A DNA stretch of 64,000 nucleotides from NCBI RefSeq assembly GCF_900631615.1, contig NZ_LR131273.1, forward strand, positions 1,302,001 through 1,366,000, read 5' to 3'. Below are positions 28,392 to 35,836 of the stretch, in pieces (the first letter of the stretch is position 1; every line of letters begins with the position of its first letter). Below the pieces are notes generated by a model. The model had not been told where the DNA came from. It worked only from the letters and a program-made list of their open reading frames with translations, and searched no databases. Both the position numbers and the translations under genes were made by a program. The DNA is from Tsukamurella paurometabola (GTDB lineage: Bacteria; Actinomycetota; Actinomycetes; Mycobacteriales; Mycobacteriaceae).

Positions 28392-29126
28392 ATGAGCGCC
28401 CCGACCATCGCCGAGCCGACACCGGCCGAGCGTGTCCGCACGATCGCGGCCGTCCCCCATGCAGCGGTCCTCGCGGCCGACGGCTACGAGCCGATCACCG
28501 TCGCCCTCCATCACGTACTGGGCGATCGGCTGGTGGTCGCCGTGGCCGACGACGCACCCTGGCTCGAGGGCGTGCGCGCGATGGTGGAGATCAACGACAT
28601 CTCGCCACTCCCGCTGCGGGAGCGCACCCGCTCCCTGGTCTGGCTCTCCGGCCGGCTGTCCGAGGCGGCCGACGGTGCCGCCCTCGCCGCCCGGATCGCG
28701 GCCGAGAACCCCCTCGAAGCACTGCTCGACGTGGGCAACGGCTCGCGATTGCTGACCATGCCGATCGAGTCCGCCGTGCTCGCGGACGCCGCCGGCGCCT
28801 CGTCGGTGACCGGGGACGAGCTGGCCGCCGCCGAGCCCGATCCCTTCGCCGGCTACGAGACCGCCTGGCTCGCGCACGTCGAGTCCGGACACCCCGAGAT
28901 GGTCGGACAGCTGGCCCGCCGCCTGCCCGGCAGGCTGCGCAACCACCGGATCCGCCTCCTGGGCATCGACCGCTTCGGCATCCGCCTGCGCGCCGAGCAC
29001 CACGAGCTCTCCGACGTCGACGTGCGGCTGAACTTCGCGCAGCCCGCCGACGACATGGCCGCCCTGCAGCGCGGCATCCGCATCCTGCTGGGCTGCCCCT
29101 TCCTCAACGGCCTCCGCGCGAGCTGA
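28392..29126 (+). CDS. DUF2470-domain, HugZ-like heme/iron-associated protein (244 aa)
   Basis: N-terminal ~150 residues look like a PNPOx-type split barrel (HAAVLAADGYEPITVALHHV, LVVAVADDAPWLEGVRAMV) and the C-terminal ~85 residues are DUF2470 (AWLAHVESGHPEMVGQLARR ... RLLGIDRFGIRLRAEHHEL ... DDMAALQRGIRILLG). This pairing occurs in HugZ-type heme utilisation proteins. I start at ATG 28392 because AGAGGAG precedes it; the in-frame ATG at 28359 abuts the iron box and lacks a ribosome binding site. The box suggests expression under iron limitation. Confidence 0.8.
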   Translation: MSAPTIAEPTPAERVRTIAAVPHAAVLAADGYEPITVALHHVLGDRLVVAVADDAPWLEGVRAMVEINDISPLPLRERTRSLVWLSGRLSEAADGAALAARIAAENPLEALLDVGNGSRLLTMPIESAVLADAAGASSVTGDELAAAEPDPFAGYETAWLAHVESGHPEMVGQLARRLPGRLRNHRIRLLGIDRFGIRLRAEHHELSDVDVRLNFAQPADDMAALQRGIRILLGCPFLNGLRAS

Positions 29127-29130
29127 TCTC

Positions 29131-29205
29131 CTCAGGATGTCGAATCCTGGGCGCTCGCAGATGTCCTGACGCACCTCCACCTCACCGGATCTCGACGTTG
29201 TGAAG
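29131..29205. repeat. left 75-bp repeat flanking the DUF559 gene
   Basis: Starts CTCAGGATGTCGAATCCTG and ends TCACCGGATCTCGACGTTGTGAAG. It is a direct repeat of 30221-30293, which starts CTCACGATGTCGAGTTCTG and ends TCACCAGGACTCGACATCGTGAG. Each copy is also an imperfect inverted repeat, because its two ends are near complements. TGACGC sits in the middle of both. Confidence 0.75.
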
Positions 29206-29299
29206 TAGTCGGCCGCGCGAGGAAGGTTTCGTACGCTTCCTGGGGATAACGCCCCCCGGGCCGAGCGGCCGGGCCCGACCAGCGGGGCACCGTTGCGGC

Positions 29300-30259
29300 A
29301 TGGATCTCATCGCACTGGTCGCCGCGCTGTGCGACGGCGGCGTCGTCTCCCGAGCCCGGCTGATCGCGCACGGCGCCGATCCGAAGGAGATCAGCGCCCT
29401 GCGCCACGCGGGCGTTCTCACCGTGATCCGCAGGGGCTGGTACGCGATCGACGGGGCTGATTCCGCGGTCGTCGCGGCGGTGCGCAGCGGGGGCACCCTG
29501 ACCTGCGTTTCCGCCCTGCGGTTCGCACCGGGTGTGTGGGTGCCCCCGGGTATCACGCGCAGTCACGTCCGCTGGCCGGCCCACCGCGCCGCCGCGGCGA
29601 GCCGGCTCGCGACCGCGCGAGCCCGAGTGGCCGGGAGCGGAACTCCGAGCACTCCCGGCTCGACCGATCGCTCGGCCCGCTGTCGTTCCCACCACGGACT
29701 ACCGGCGTCGACCCGTGCGATCGATCCACTCCCCGCGGCGCTGCAGTGCGCCGCCGGCTGCCTCTCGGGCGACTACCTGGTCGCGGTCCTGGATTCGACG
29801 CTGCGCATGCCGAACCCGTACTCGGAGAACGAGCTCCGCGCGATCTTCGAGGGCGCACCGCAGCGCGTGCTGCGGCTCCTCGACAAGGTCGACCCGCGCG
29901 CGGGCTCCGGCACCGAATCCGTGACCCGCGTCCGCCTGCGAAACGCGAACGTGCTGGTGCGGAGCCAGGTCGAGATCGAGGACGTCGGCCGTGTCGATCT
30001 CCTCGTCGGCGAGAGGCTGATCCTCGAATGCGACAGCCGGGAGTTCCACAACGACCGACAACGCACGGAGGACAACCGCCGCGATCGGGTCGCGACCGTG
30101 GGCGGCTACCGCGTGCTGCGGATCGACTACGCCGAGGTGATGTTCGGTTGGGACGCGGTCCTCGCAGACGTCATGGACCTCGTGCGCACGCGGCGCCATC
30201 GCGCGCCTCGGACGAGTCGCCTCACGATGTCGAGTTCTGAGGACACGGAGGTGTTCTGA
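29300..30259 (+). CDS. AbiEi-like winged-helix plus DUF559 nuclease-fold protein (319 aa)
   Basis: The N-terminus (~1-60: GGVVSRARLIAHGADPKEIS ... VLTVIRRGWYAI) is the AbiEi-antitoxin-type winged helix found in many actinobacterial proteins. The C-terminus (~215-295) is DUF559, a Vsr-like PD-(D/E)xK fold: VGRVDLLVGERLILECDSRE, FHNDRQRTEDNRRDRV and YRVLRIDYAEVMFGWD; the D and ExD residues are intact. The middle (~90-145) is unusually Ser/Arg/Thr rich and may hide a compensated frameshift. Direct repeats flank the gene and the right copy covers its last 13 codons. A defence or mobile role is inference. Confidence 0.75.
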   Translation: MDLIALVAALCDGGVVSRARLIAHGADPKEISALRHAGVLTVIRRGWYAIDGADSAVVAAVRSGGTLTCVSALRFAPGVWVPPGITRSHVRWPAHRAAAASRLATARARVAGSGTPSTPGSTDRSARCRSHHGLPASTRAIDPLPAALQCAAGCLSGDYLVAVLDSTLRMPNPYSENELRAIFEGAPQRVLRLLDKVDPRAGSGTESVTRVRLRNANVLVRSQVEIEDVGRVDLLVGERLILECDSREFHNDRQRTEDNRRDRVATVGGYRVLRIDYAEVMFGWDAVLADVMDLVRTRRHRAPRTSRLTMSSSEDTEVF

Positions 30260-30293
30260 CGCGCTCCTCATCACCAGGACTCGACATCGTGAG
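30221..30293. repeat. right 73-bp repeat flanking the DUF559 gene
   Basis: Second copy of the 75-bp element at 29131. Its outer arms, CTCACGATGTCGAGT and its near complement ACTCGACATCGTGAG, can form a strong hairpin across 30221-30293. It covers the end of the DUF559 gene and stops 13 bases before the next gene end. Confidence 0.75.
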
Positions 30294-30305
30294 CGGCCAC
30301 CCGAA

Positions 30306-31841
30306 TCAGTGCGCCTGCTGCGTGATGTCCGTGCCGTTCGGCGTCAGGGCGTACACCCCCAGCGCGACGGCGAACAGGATCACGCCGCCGACCAGACCGG
30401 TGGTCTGCAACGATGCGGTGAAACCGCTGGCCGCGTGCTCGGCCAGGGCGGGTAATCCCGCCTGCTGCGCGATCGCCATCGCGGCGCCCAGCGACTCCCC
30501 GGCAGCGCCGGCCGTGGCGGCATCGACGCCCGGGATCGCGCCGAAGTCGGCGTCCGCGGTGTAGAGCATCGCGGCGACGCTGCCGAGGACCGCGACGCCG
30601 AGCACGTTGCCCAAGTCGTAGCTCGTCTCCTCCAGCGCGGCGGCGTTACCCGCCTTCTCCTCCGGCGTGCCGGACATGATCATCGCCGAGGCGACCGTCA
30701 TCGCGCCCATGCCGACGCCGACGAGGACGAGCGGCGCCACCAGGCCGGCGTAGTCCAGATCCGACGGCACGGCGAGGAGGACCATGCCCACCGCGGCCGC
30801 GACCAGGCCGCCCGCGAGCACGACGCGGGCGTTCAGCACGTTCGCCAGCCAGGGGGCGGCCAGCGACGAGACGACCGCGGCCAGGGCGACGGGCAGTAGC
30901 CGGACGCCGGTCTCGATGGGCCCGTAGCCGGCCACGAGCTGCATCCACTGTGCGAGCAGCAGCAGGGCCGCGGCCATCGCGAACATCACGCCCAGCGCCG
31001 CGACGATCCCCGCGGAGAACTGCCGGCGCTCGAAGAGTCGCACATCGAGCAGCGGATTCGCGCGGTGCAGCGACCGCCGGACGAACAACCCGAGGACGAG
31101 CACCGCGAGCAGGAGGGCGACCAGCGCGGGGCCCGAGAGCAGCGTGTGGTCCTTCGCGAAGCGCTTGATGGCCCACACCAGCGCCACCATGCCGGTGATC
31201 GACATGAGCGCGCCGACCCAGTCCCACGCTCCGGTCGCCCCGACCTTCGACTCCGGGAGCAGGAAGATCCCGACGACGAGCACGATCACCATGACCGGCA
31301 CGTTGACCATGAACGCCGCGCGCCACGAGAAGTTCTCGAGCAGCACGCCGCCCACGATCGGGCCGACCGCGGCGCCGACCCCCGACACCGCAGCCCACAG
31401 TCCGAGCGCCTTCGCGCGTTCCGCCGGGTCGGTGAAGATCACGCGCAGCATCGTCAGCGTCGTGGGCATGATCATCGCGCCGCCCACACCGAGCGCCGCC
31501 CGCAGCGCGATCACCTGAGCCGGCGTCTCCGCCCACAGCACCAGCGCCGAGGCGATACCGAACACCACATAGCCCAGCAGGAGCATCCGCTTGCGCCCGA
31601 AGCGATCCCCCAGCGAGCTGGTGGACACGAGCAGGCCGGCGAGGACCAGCGAGTACACGTCGATGATCCACAGTTGTTGTGCAGCAGTCGGCCTCAGGTC
31701 GGCCGCGAGGTCGGGCACGGCGATGTTGAGAATCGTCATGTCCACCGTGATGACGAGCAGGCTCGCCGAGAGCAGCAGCGCCGCGGCCCAGCGTCGCGCA
31801 GCGGAGGCTACGGGCGGCGCCTGGTGGTCGGTGTCGGTCAT
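30306..31841 (-). CDS. DHA2-family MFS drug exporter (511 aa)
   Basis: A 14-helix proton antiporter of the EmrB/QacA type. The start shows LLVITVDMTILNIAVPDLA, with the D of helix 1 typical of the family; motif A is GDRFGRKRMLLLG and motif C is VSGVGAAVGPIVGGVL near 150-165. ATG at 31841 overlaps the stop of the upstream tetR gene by four bases, so the pair forms one unit under that repressor. The substrate is unknown. Confidence 0.9.
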   Translation of the reverse strand: MTDTDHQAPPVASAARRWAAALLLSASLLVITVDMTILNIAVPDLAADLRPTAAQQLWIIDVYSLVLAGLLVSTSSLGDRFGRKRMLLLGYVVFGIASALVLWAETPAQVIALRAALGVGGAMIMPTTLTMLRVIFTDPAERAKALGLWAAVSGVGAAVGPIVGGVLLENFSWRAAFMVNVPVMVIVLVVGIFLLPESKVGATGAWDWVGALMSITGMVALVWAIKRFAKDHTLLSGPALVALLLAVLVLGLFVRRSLHRANPLLDVRLFERRQFSAGIVAALGVMFAMAAALLLLAQWMQLVAGYGPIETGVRLLPVALAAVVSSLAAPWLANVLNARVVLAGGLVAAAVGMVLLAVPSDLDYAGLVAPLVLVGVGMGAMTVASAMIMSGTPEEKAGNAAALEETSYDLGNVLGVAVLGSVAAMLYTADADFGAIPGVDAATAGAAGESLGAAMAIAQQAGLPALAEHAASGFTASLQTTGLVGGVILFAVALGVYALTPNGTDITQQAH

Positions 31842-32404
31842 GGCGTCGTCTCCTGTCGGGGGGTCCAGAGCGCGGCGACGGCGCGCTCGAGCCGCGCCGG
31901 GTCGGGCGGCTGCGCGGCGAGGACGGTGTGCATGATCGCGCCGTCGGTGAGCATGGCCACCGCCTCGGCGCTGTCCGGGGTGACGTACCGCTCGAGCGTC
32001 TCGGCGAAGTCCGCCGCCCACCGGTCGCTGAGCTCCTTGAGGCCCGGGTGCAGCGGCGCGGCACAGGTCAGGGCGAAGTCGGCCCCCACGAGCTGGGGGT
32101 CACACAGGTAGCAGTGCACCGCGGCCGCGTAGGCCGACGGCGACGCCCCCTCCCGCACGAAGGCCTCCTCCAGCTCGTCGAGCCACTCCTCCGCTTCGAG
32201 CACCAGCGATGAGAGCGCCGCGGCACGGAGGTCGTCGAGCGTCGCGAAGTACTGGGTGGTCGAACCGAGGGGCACACCGGCGCGGGCGGCGACCTTGCGG
32301 TGGGTCAGCGCGTCCGGGCCCTGTTCGACGACGATCGCCGCCGCTGCCTCGACGATCTCCCGGCGGCGGCGCTCCGGATCGCGGCGGCGCGGTGGTGCGG
32401 TCAT
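31838..32404 (-). CDS. TetR-family repressor of the adjacent exporter (188 aa)
   Basis: N-terminal TetR DNA-binding domain: EIVEAAAAIVVEQGPDALTH then RKVAARAGVPLGSTTQYFATLDDL, the helix-turn-helix with its YF signature. The C-terminal ligand domain includes HCYLCDPQLVGADFALTC. ATG 32404 begins the family-typical length. A perfect palindrome, TTGTACATGTACAA, lies 21 bases upstream and is the likely operator. Overlap with the exporter implies autoregulated, drug-inducible expression. Confidence 0.9.
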   Translation of the reverse strand: MTAPPRRRDPERRRREIVEAAAAIVVEQGPDALTHRKVAARAGVPLGSTTQYFATLDDLRAAALSSLVLEAEEWLDELEEAFVREGASPSAYAAAVHCYLCDPQLVGADFALTCAAPLHPGLKELSDRWAADFAETLERYVTPDSAEAVAMLTDGAIMHTVLAAQPPDPARLERAVAALWTPRQETTP

Positions 32405-32424
32405 GACGGCCTCCTCATGGACAT

Positions 32425-32438
32425 TTGTACATGTACAA
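32425..32438. promoter_or_regulatory. TetR operator TTGTACATGTACAA
   Basis: A perfect 14-bp palindrome followed by another TGTACA core (32440-32445) in the gap between divergent genes. Position suits repression of the tetR-exporter unit and possibly of the rightward gene. Confidence 0.65.
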
Positions 32439-32470
32439 CTGTACATGATGTGCGTCGGCAAAGAACGGTC

Positions 32471-32476
32471 TAGATT
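32471..32476 (+). promoter_or_regulatory. -10 box TAGATT, leaderless transcript
   Basis: TAGATT ends 6 bases before the ATG at 32483, with no separate ribosome binding site. Confidence 0.5.
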
Positions 32477-32482
32477 GAGGTA

Positions 32483-33325
32483 ATGAGCGCCACACCGGAG
32501 AATCCCTCCCCCGACCAGCCCGAAGGCGAGCCGAAGCCCGACCTCGCGACGCGCGCCCGGACCCACGTCGACGACGCGGCCACCCGCGCACGGACCCACG
32601 TCGATGACGCGGCCACCCGCGCGAAGACGCACGTCGACGATGCGGCGACGCGCGCCAAGACGAAGGCCGAGGACGTCGCCACCCGCGCCGGCGATGCGGC
32701 GAAGAAGTGGCTCAAGCGCGCGATCGTCGCCGCGATCCTCGTGGCCGTGCTCATCGCCGCCTACTTCGCGCTCGCCGCGTACCTCCCGCGCAAGTGGGCC
32801 GACATGCTGGTCGGCTGGGTCGGCACCGACGGCGGCACCCTCAAGGGCACCGTCTTCGGGCTGGGCATCGGCTTCCTCTGCGCCGGGCTCCCGCTCCTGA
32901 TCCTGTGGTTCGCCGCGCGGCGCGCCGCCGACCATCCGAAGATCGCGACCGTCCTCGGCCTCATCGCCGTGGTCGCCGCGGTACCGAACCTCATGACGCT
33001 GGCCGTCGCGATCGGCACCGGCAGCGGCGCCAGCTACGCGCGCACCAAGATCGACCAGAACGCCGCGGGATTCCGCTGGGCGACCCTCATCGGCGTCGTC
33101 ATCGGTGTGGTCGCCGCGATCGCGCTGGCGATCTTCCTCGAGGTGCAGCGCCGCAAGCGCGCCAAGAAGAAGCAGCAGAAGGCCGTCGAGAAGGAGGCGA
33201 AAGCCCTCGCCAAGCAGGCGGAGAAGGACGCGAAGGCCGCCGAGAAGGCCGCCCGCGGGCGCGCGCCGAGCCTCGACGATCAGGCACCGTCGTCCGGCGA
33301 TCCCTCCGGCGGCGACGGCAGGTAA
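32483..33325 (+). CDS. membrane protein with 11-residue amphipathic repeats (280 aa)
   Basis: No named family recognised. Residues ~20-75 carry tandem 11-mers of the type ATRARTHVDDA (four clear units: RTHVDDA, RTHVDDA, KTHVDDA, KTKAEDV), encoded by near-identical 33-bp units; such repeats form long amphipathic helices like those of apolipoproteins or plant LEA proteins. Four hydrophobic segments follow (about 76-97, 115-140, 150-175, 195-220). The C-terminal 60 residues are a Lys/Ala/Glu helix (RRKRAKKKQQKAVEKEAKAL). A membrane-surface or envelope scaffolding role is conjecture. Confidence 0.65.
   Translation: MSATPENPSPDQPEGEPKPDLATRARTHVDDAATRARTHVDDAATRAKTHVDDAATRAKTKAEDVATRAGDAAKKWLKRAIVAAILVAVLIAAYFALAAYLPRKWADMLVGWVGTDGGTLKGTVFGLGIGFLCAGLPLLILWFAARRAADHPKIATVLGLIAVVAAVPNLMTLAVAIGTGSGASYARTKIDQNAAGFRWATLIGVVIGVVAAIALAIFLEVQRRKRAKKKQQKAVEKEAKALAKQAEKDAKAAEKAARGRAPSLDDQAPSSGDPSGGDGR
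32550..32665 (+). repeat. tandem 33-bp coding repeats
   Basis: Three to four units centred on CACGTCGACGACGCGGCCAC encode the 11-residue helix repeats of the gene at 32483. High identity between units suggests recent expansion and possible length variation between strains. Confidence 0.6.
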
Positions 33326-33332
33326 CCCCCCG

Positions 33333-34796
33333 TCAGATCCCGAACAGCACCTCGATCGGTTCCTTGGCGAAGTACAGCAGGAACAGGCCGGAGACCACCC
33401 ACAGCAGCGGGTGCACCTCCTTGGCCTTCCCGCGCGCGACGGCCATCACCACCCAGGTGATGAAGCCGATGCCGATACCGTTCGCGATCGAGTAGGTGAA
33501 CGGCATCGAGACCACGGTGAGGAACACGGGCAGGACCACGTAGAACTTGGTCCAGTCGATGTCCTTGAGCTGGCCGAGCATCATGGCGCCGACGATGACC
33601 AGTGCCGGCGCGGCGGCCTCGGACGGGACGACCTCGTAGAGCGGGGTGAAGAACATCGCGGCGAGGAAGAGCACGCCGGTCACGATGTTCGCCAGGCCCG
33701 TGCGCGCGCCCTCGGCGATGCCCGACGCGGACTCGACGAAGACGGTGTTCGACGAGGCCGAGGCGCCGCCGCCCACGATCGCGCCCACGCCCTCGACGGT
33801 GAGCGCCTTGCCGATGTTCGGGACGGTGCCGTCCTCGCGCATCAGGTCCGCCTCCTTGGTGAGACCCGTGATGGTGCCCATGGCATCGAAGAAGTTCGAC
33901 AGCACCAGCGCGAAGACCAGCACCGACGCGGCGAGCACCCCGATCCGGGTGAAGGCGCCGAAGACGTCGACCTCGCCGACCAGCGACAGGTCCGGCAGCC
34001 CGCCCAGGCTCGACGGGAGCTCGGGGATGTTCAGGCTCCAGCCGTGCGGGTCCTTGAACGACGGTCCCAGGCCGGCCACCTTCTGCACGATCAGGGCGAC
34101 GATCGTGGTGATGACGATGCCCAGCAGGATCGCACCGGGAACCTTGCGGACCACGAGCACACCGATGAGCAGCACGCCGAACACGAAGACGGCCGTCGGC
34201 CAGGCCGCGACGGAGTTGCCGATGCCGAGCCCGACGGGCACCGTCGTGCCGGCGGCGTCCGGGATGCGCCGGACGAAGCCCGCGTCGACGAAACCGATGA
34301 AGGCGATGAAGCAGCCGATACCTGCTGCGATCGCGGCCTTGAGCTCGGCGGGGATCGCGCGGAAGACCGCGGTGCGGAAGCCGGTGACGCCGAGCAGCAC
34401 GATGATGATGCCGTCGATCACCACCAGGCCCATCGCCTCGGGCCAGGTGACCTGCGGCGCGACGCTCACGGCCAGGAGGCTGTTGACGCCGAGGCCGGCG
34501 GCGATGCCGAACGGGTAGTTGACGATCGCGCCGAAGACGATGCACATCAGGCCCGCCGCGAGTGCGGTGACCGCCGCGACCTGCGCGGTGGGCAGCACGT
34601 TGCCGAGCACGTCGACGTTCTTGGTGTTGCCGACGACGCCACCGATGATGATCGGGTTGAGGACCACGATGTAGGCCATCGTGAAGAAGGTGACGAGCCC
34701 GCCGCGGAGCTCGCGGGGCACCGTCGAACCGCGCTCGGAGATGCGGAAGTACCGGTCGATGGGCCCCAGCCGGGGCTCGGTGGTGGGAGCGGACAC
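33333..34796 (-). CDS. NCS2-family purine permease, AzgA type (487 aa)
   Basis: A polytopic proton symporter for adenine, guanine or hypoxanthine. Family landmarks are present: FTMAYIVVLNPIIIG in helix 1, AAGLGVNSLLAVSV, QVTWPEAMGLVVIDG, the substrate loop VLVFALVLSNFFDAMGTITG, and GGGASASSNTVFVESASGIAEG, the strongest NCS2 purine signature. The GTG start is 65 bases from the divergent CPBP gene. Length is normal for the family. Confidence 0.92.
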   Translation of the reverse strand: MSAPTTEPRLGPIDRYFRISERGSTVPRELRGGLVTFFTMAYIVVLNPIIIGGVVGNTKNVDVLGNVLPTAQVAAVTALAAGLMCIVFGAIVNYPFGIAAGLGVNSLLAVSVAPQVTWPEAMGLVVIDGIIIVLLGVTGFRTAVFRAIPAELKAAIAAGIGCFIAFIGFVDAGFVRRIPDAAGTTVPVGLGIGNSVAAWPTAVFVFGVLLIGVLVVRKVPGAILLGIVITTIVALIVQKVAGLGPSFKDPHGWSLNIPELPSSLGGLPDLSLVGEVDVFGAFTRIGVLAASVLVFALVLSNFFDAMGTITGLTKEADLMREDGTVPNIGKALTVEGVGAIVGGGASASSNTVFVESASGIAEGARTGLANIVTGVLFLAAMFFTPLYEVVPSEAAAPALVIVGAMMLGQLKDIDWTKFYVVLPVFLTVVSMPFTYSIANGIGIGFITWVVMAVARGKAKEVHPLLWVVSGLFLLYFAKEPIEVLFGI

Positions 34797-34848
34797 GCTG
34801 GGACCCCTTCACTCGCTGCAGGACCGGGCAATCGTAACGGTGCCCGGA

Positions 34849-34854
34849 TAGGGT
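34849..34854 (+). promoter_or_regulatory. -10 box TAGGGT, leaderless transcript
   Basis: TAGGGT ends 6 bases before the GTG at 34861. Confidence 0.5.
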
Positions 34855-34860
34855 GTCCCG

Positions 34861-35640
34861 GTGAGCGCCCCCGAGCCCGTCCCGACCGCCGAGCGGCGCC
34901 CGCTGCGCGCCGAGGTCGCGATCGTGCTGCTGGTGACTTTCGCCTGGTCGGGCCTGTATTCGACGGTCCGCCTGATCGGCTATCAGCTCGGGCCCGGGGT
35001 GCGCGGGACGACGGTGACGCTCAACCCCGTCCGCAGCCCGCACGCGGTGATCGACTTCCTGCTCCAGGTTCTCGGCGCGGTGCAGCTCTTCGGGTGGGCC
35101 GCGCTGGCGCTGTACCTGCTGCACCGGTCGGGCATCCGGTTCGCCGATATCGGTTTCGCGCTGCGCCGCCCGCGACGGGAGGTGCTGCGCGACGTCGGGC
35201 TGGGCACCGGCCTCGCGGCGCTGATCGGCATCCCCGGCCTGGCGCTGTACGCGGTGGGCCGCGCGCTGGGCGTGACGGCGAGCGTGGTGCCGGCGTCGGG
35301 CGACGTGCAGTGGTGGCGGATCCTCACCTACGTCCTGCTCGCAGCGGGGAACGCCGTCGCGGAGGAGGTCGTGGTCGTGGGCTACCTCATGACCCGGCTG
35401 CGGCAACTGGGCGTCGGGCGGGCCGGCTCCATCGCGGCATCGTCGGTGCTGCGCGGCTCGTACCACCTCTACCAGGGCTTCGGCGCGGGTCTGGGGAACG
35501 TGGTGATGGGCGTGATCTTCGGCGCCGCCTACGACCGCTGGCGCAGGCTCTGGCCGCTGGTCGTCGCGCACTTCCTACTCGACGTCGTCGCCTACGTCGG
35601 CTACGCGCTACTCCGCCCACACCTGGGCTTCCTCGACTGA
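34861..35640 (+). CDS. CPBP-family intramembrane protease-like protein (259 aa)
   Basis: A polytopic protein of the CPBP/Abi (CAAX protease and bacteriocin-processing) family. Motif 1 is present but altered: AEEVVVVGYL has the EE pair, while the usual FRG arginine is replaced by valine. Motif 2 histidine is in RGSYHLYQG, and the third motif is AHFLLDVV. The metal ligands E, H, H and D are therefore kept and only the arginine is lost. Activity cannot be judged from sequence. The GTG start follows TAGGGT by 6 bases. Confidence 0.8.
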   Translation: MSAPEPVPTAERRPLRAEVAIVLLVTFAWSGLYSTVRLIGYQLGPGVRGTTVTLNPVRSPHAVIDFLLQVLGAVQLFGWAALALYLLHRSGIRFADIGFALRRPRREVLRDVGLGTGLAALIGIPGLALYAVGRALGVTASVVPASGDVQWWRILTYVLLAAGNAVAEEVVVVGYLMTRLRQLGVGRAGSIAASSVLRGSYHLYQGFGAGLGNVVMGVIFGAAYDRWRRLWPLVVAHFLLDVVAYVGYALLRPHLGFLD

Positions 35641-35660
35641 GCGATCGCGCCGTGTTCCCA

Positions 35661-35770
35661 GCTCCCCACAGGGAGCCGGGCTCCCCGCTCCCACCTGGTC
35701 TCCCCGCGGCCGCAGAAAGGGGGAGACCAGATCACGATGGGGACACCAGCTCCCCCGGGGGAGCTGAGGT
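35661..35770. repeat. intergenic cluster of GGGAGC palindromes, copy B
   Basis: GCTCCCCACAGGGAGCC at its left end, then CTCCCCGCTCCCACCTGGTCTCC, paired with GGGGGAGACCAG, and finally AGCTCCCCCGGGGGAGCT. The left 27 bases match copy A (13886-13912) at 24 positions. It occupies the gap between the CPBP and LCP genes; no gene is visible there. Confidence 0.6.
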
Positions 35771-35822
35771 CCCGCACTGCGACCCGGGTCACGTGCTGAG
35801 CCGATTTCTCAGTTGCGGCCCG

Positions 35823-35828
35823 TACAGT
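35823..35828 (+). promoter_or_regulatory. -10 box TACAGT of the LCP gene
   Basis: TACAGT ends 8 bases before the GTG at 35837; no ribosome binding site is visible. Confidence 0.45.
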
Positions 35829-35836
35829 CGATGTGC

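Noticed and set aside
29300-30259. CRISPR or phage attachment site reading of the repeats around the DUF559 gene
   Set aside because: Only two copies a kilobase apart, no spacers, no integrase or tRNA nearby.
35641-35836. Small gene between the CPBP and LCP genes
   Set aside because: Only palindromic repeats are present and frames are broken by them.
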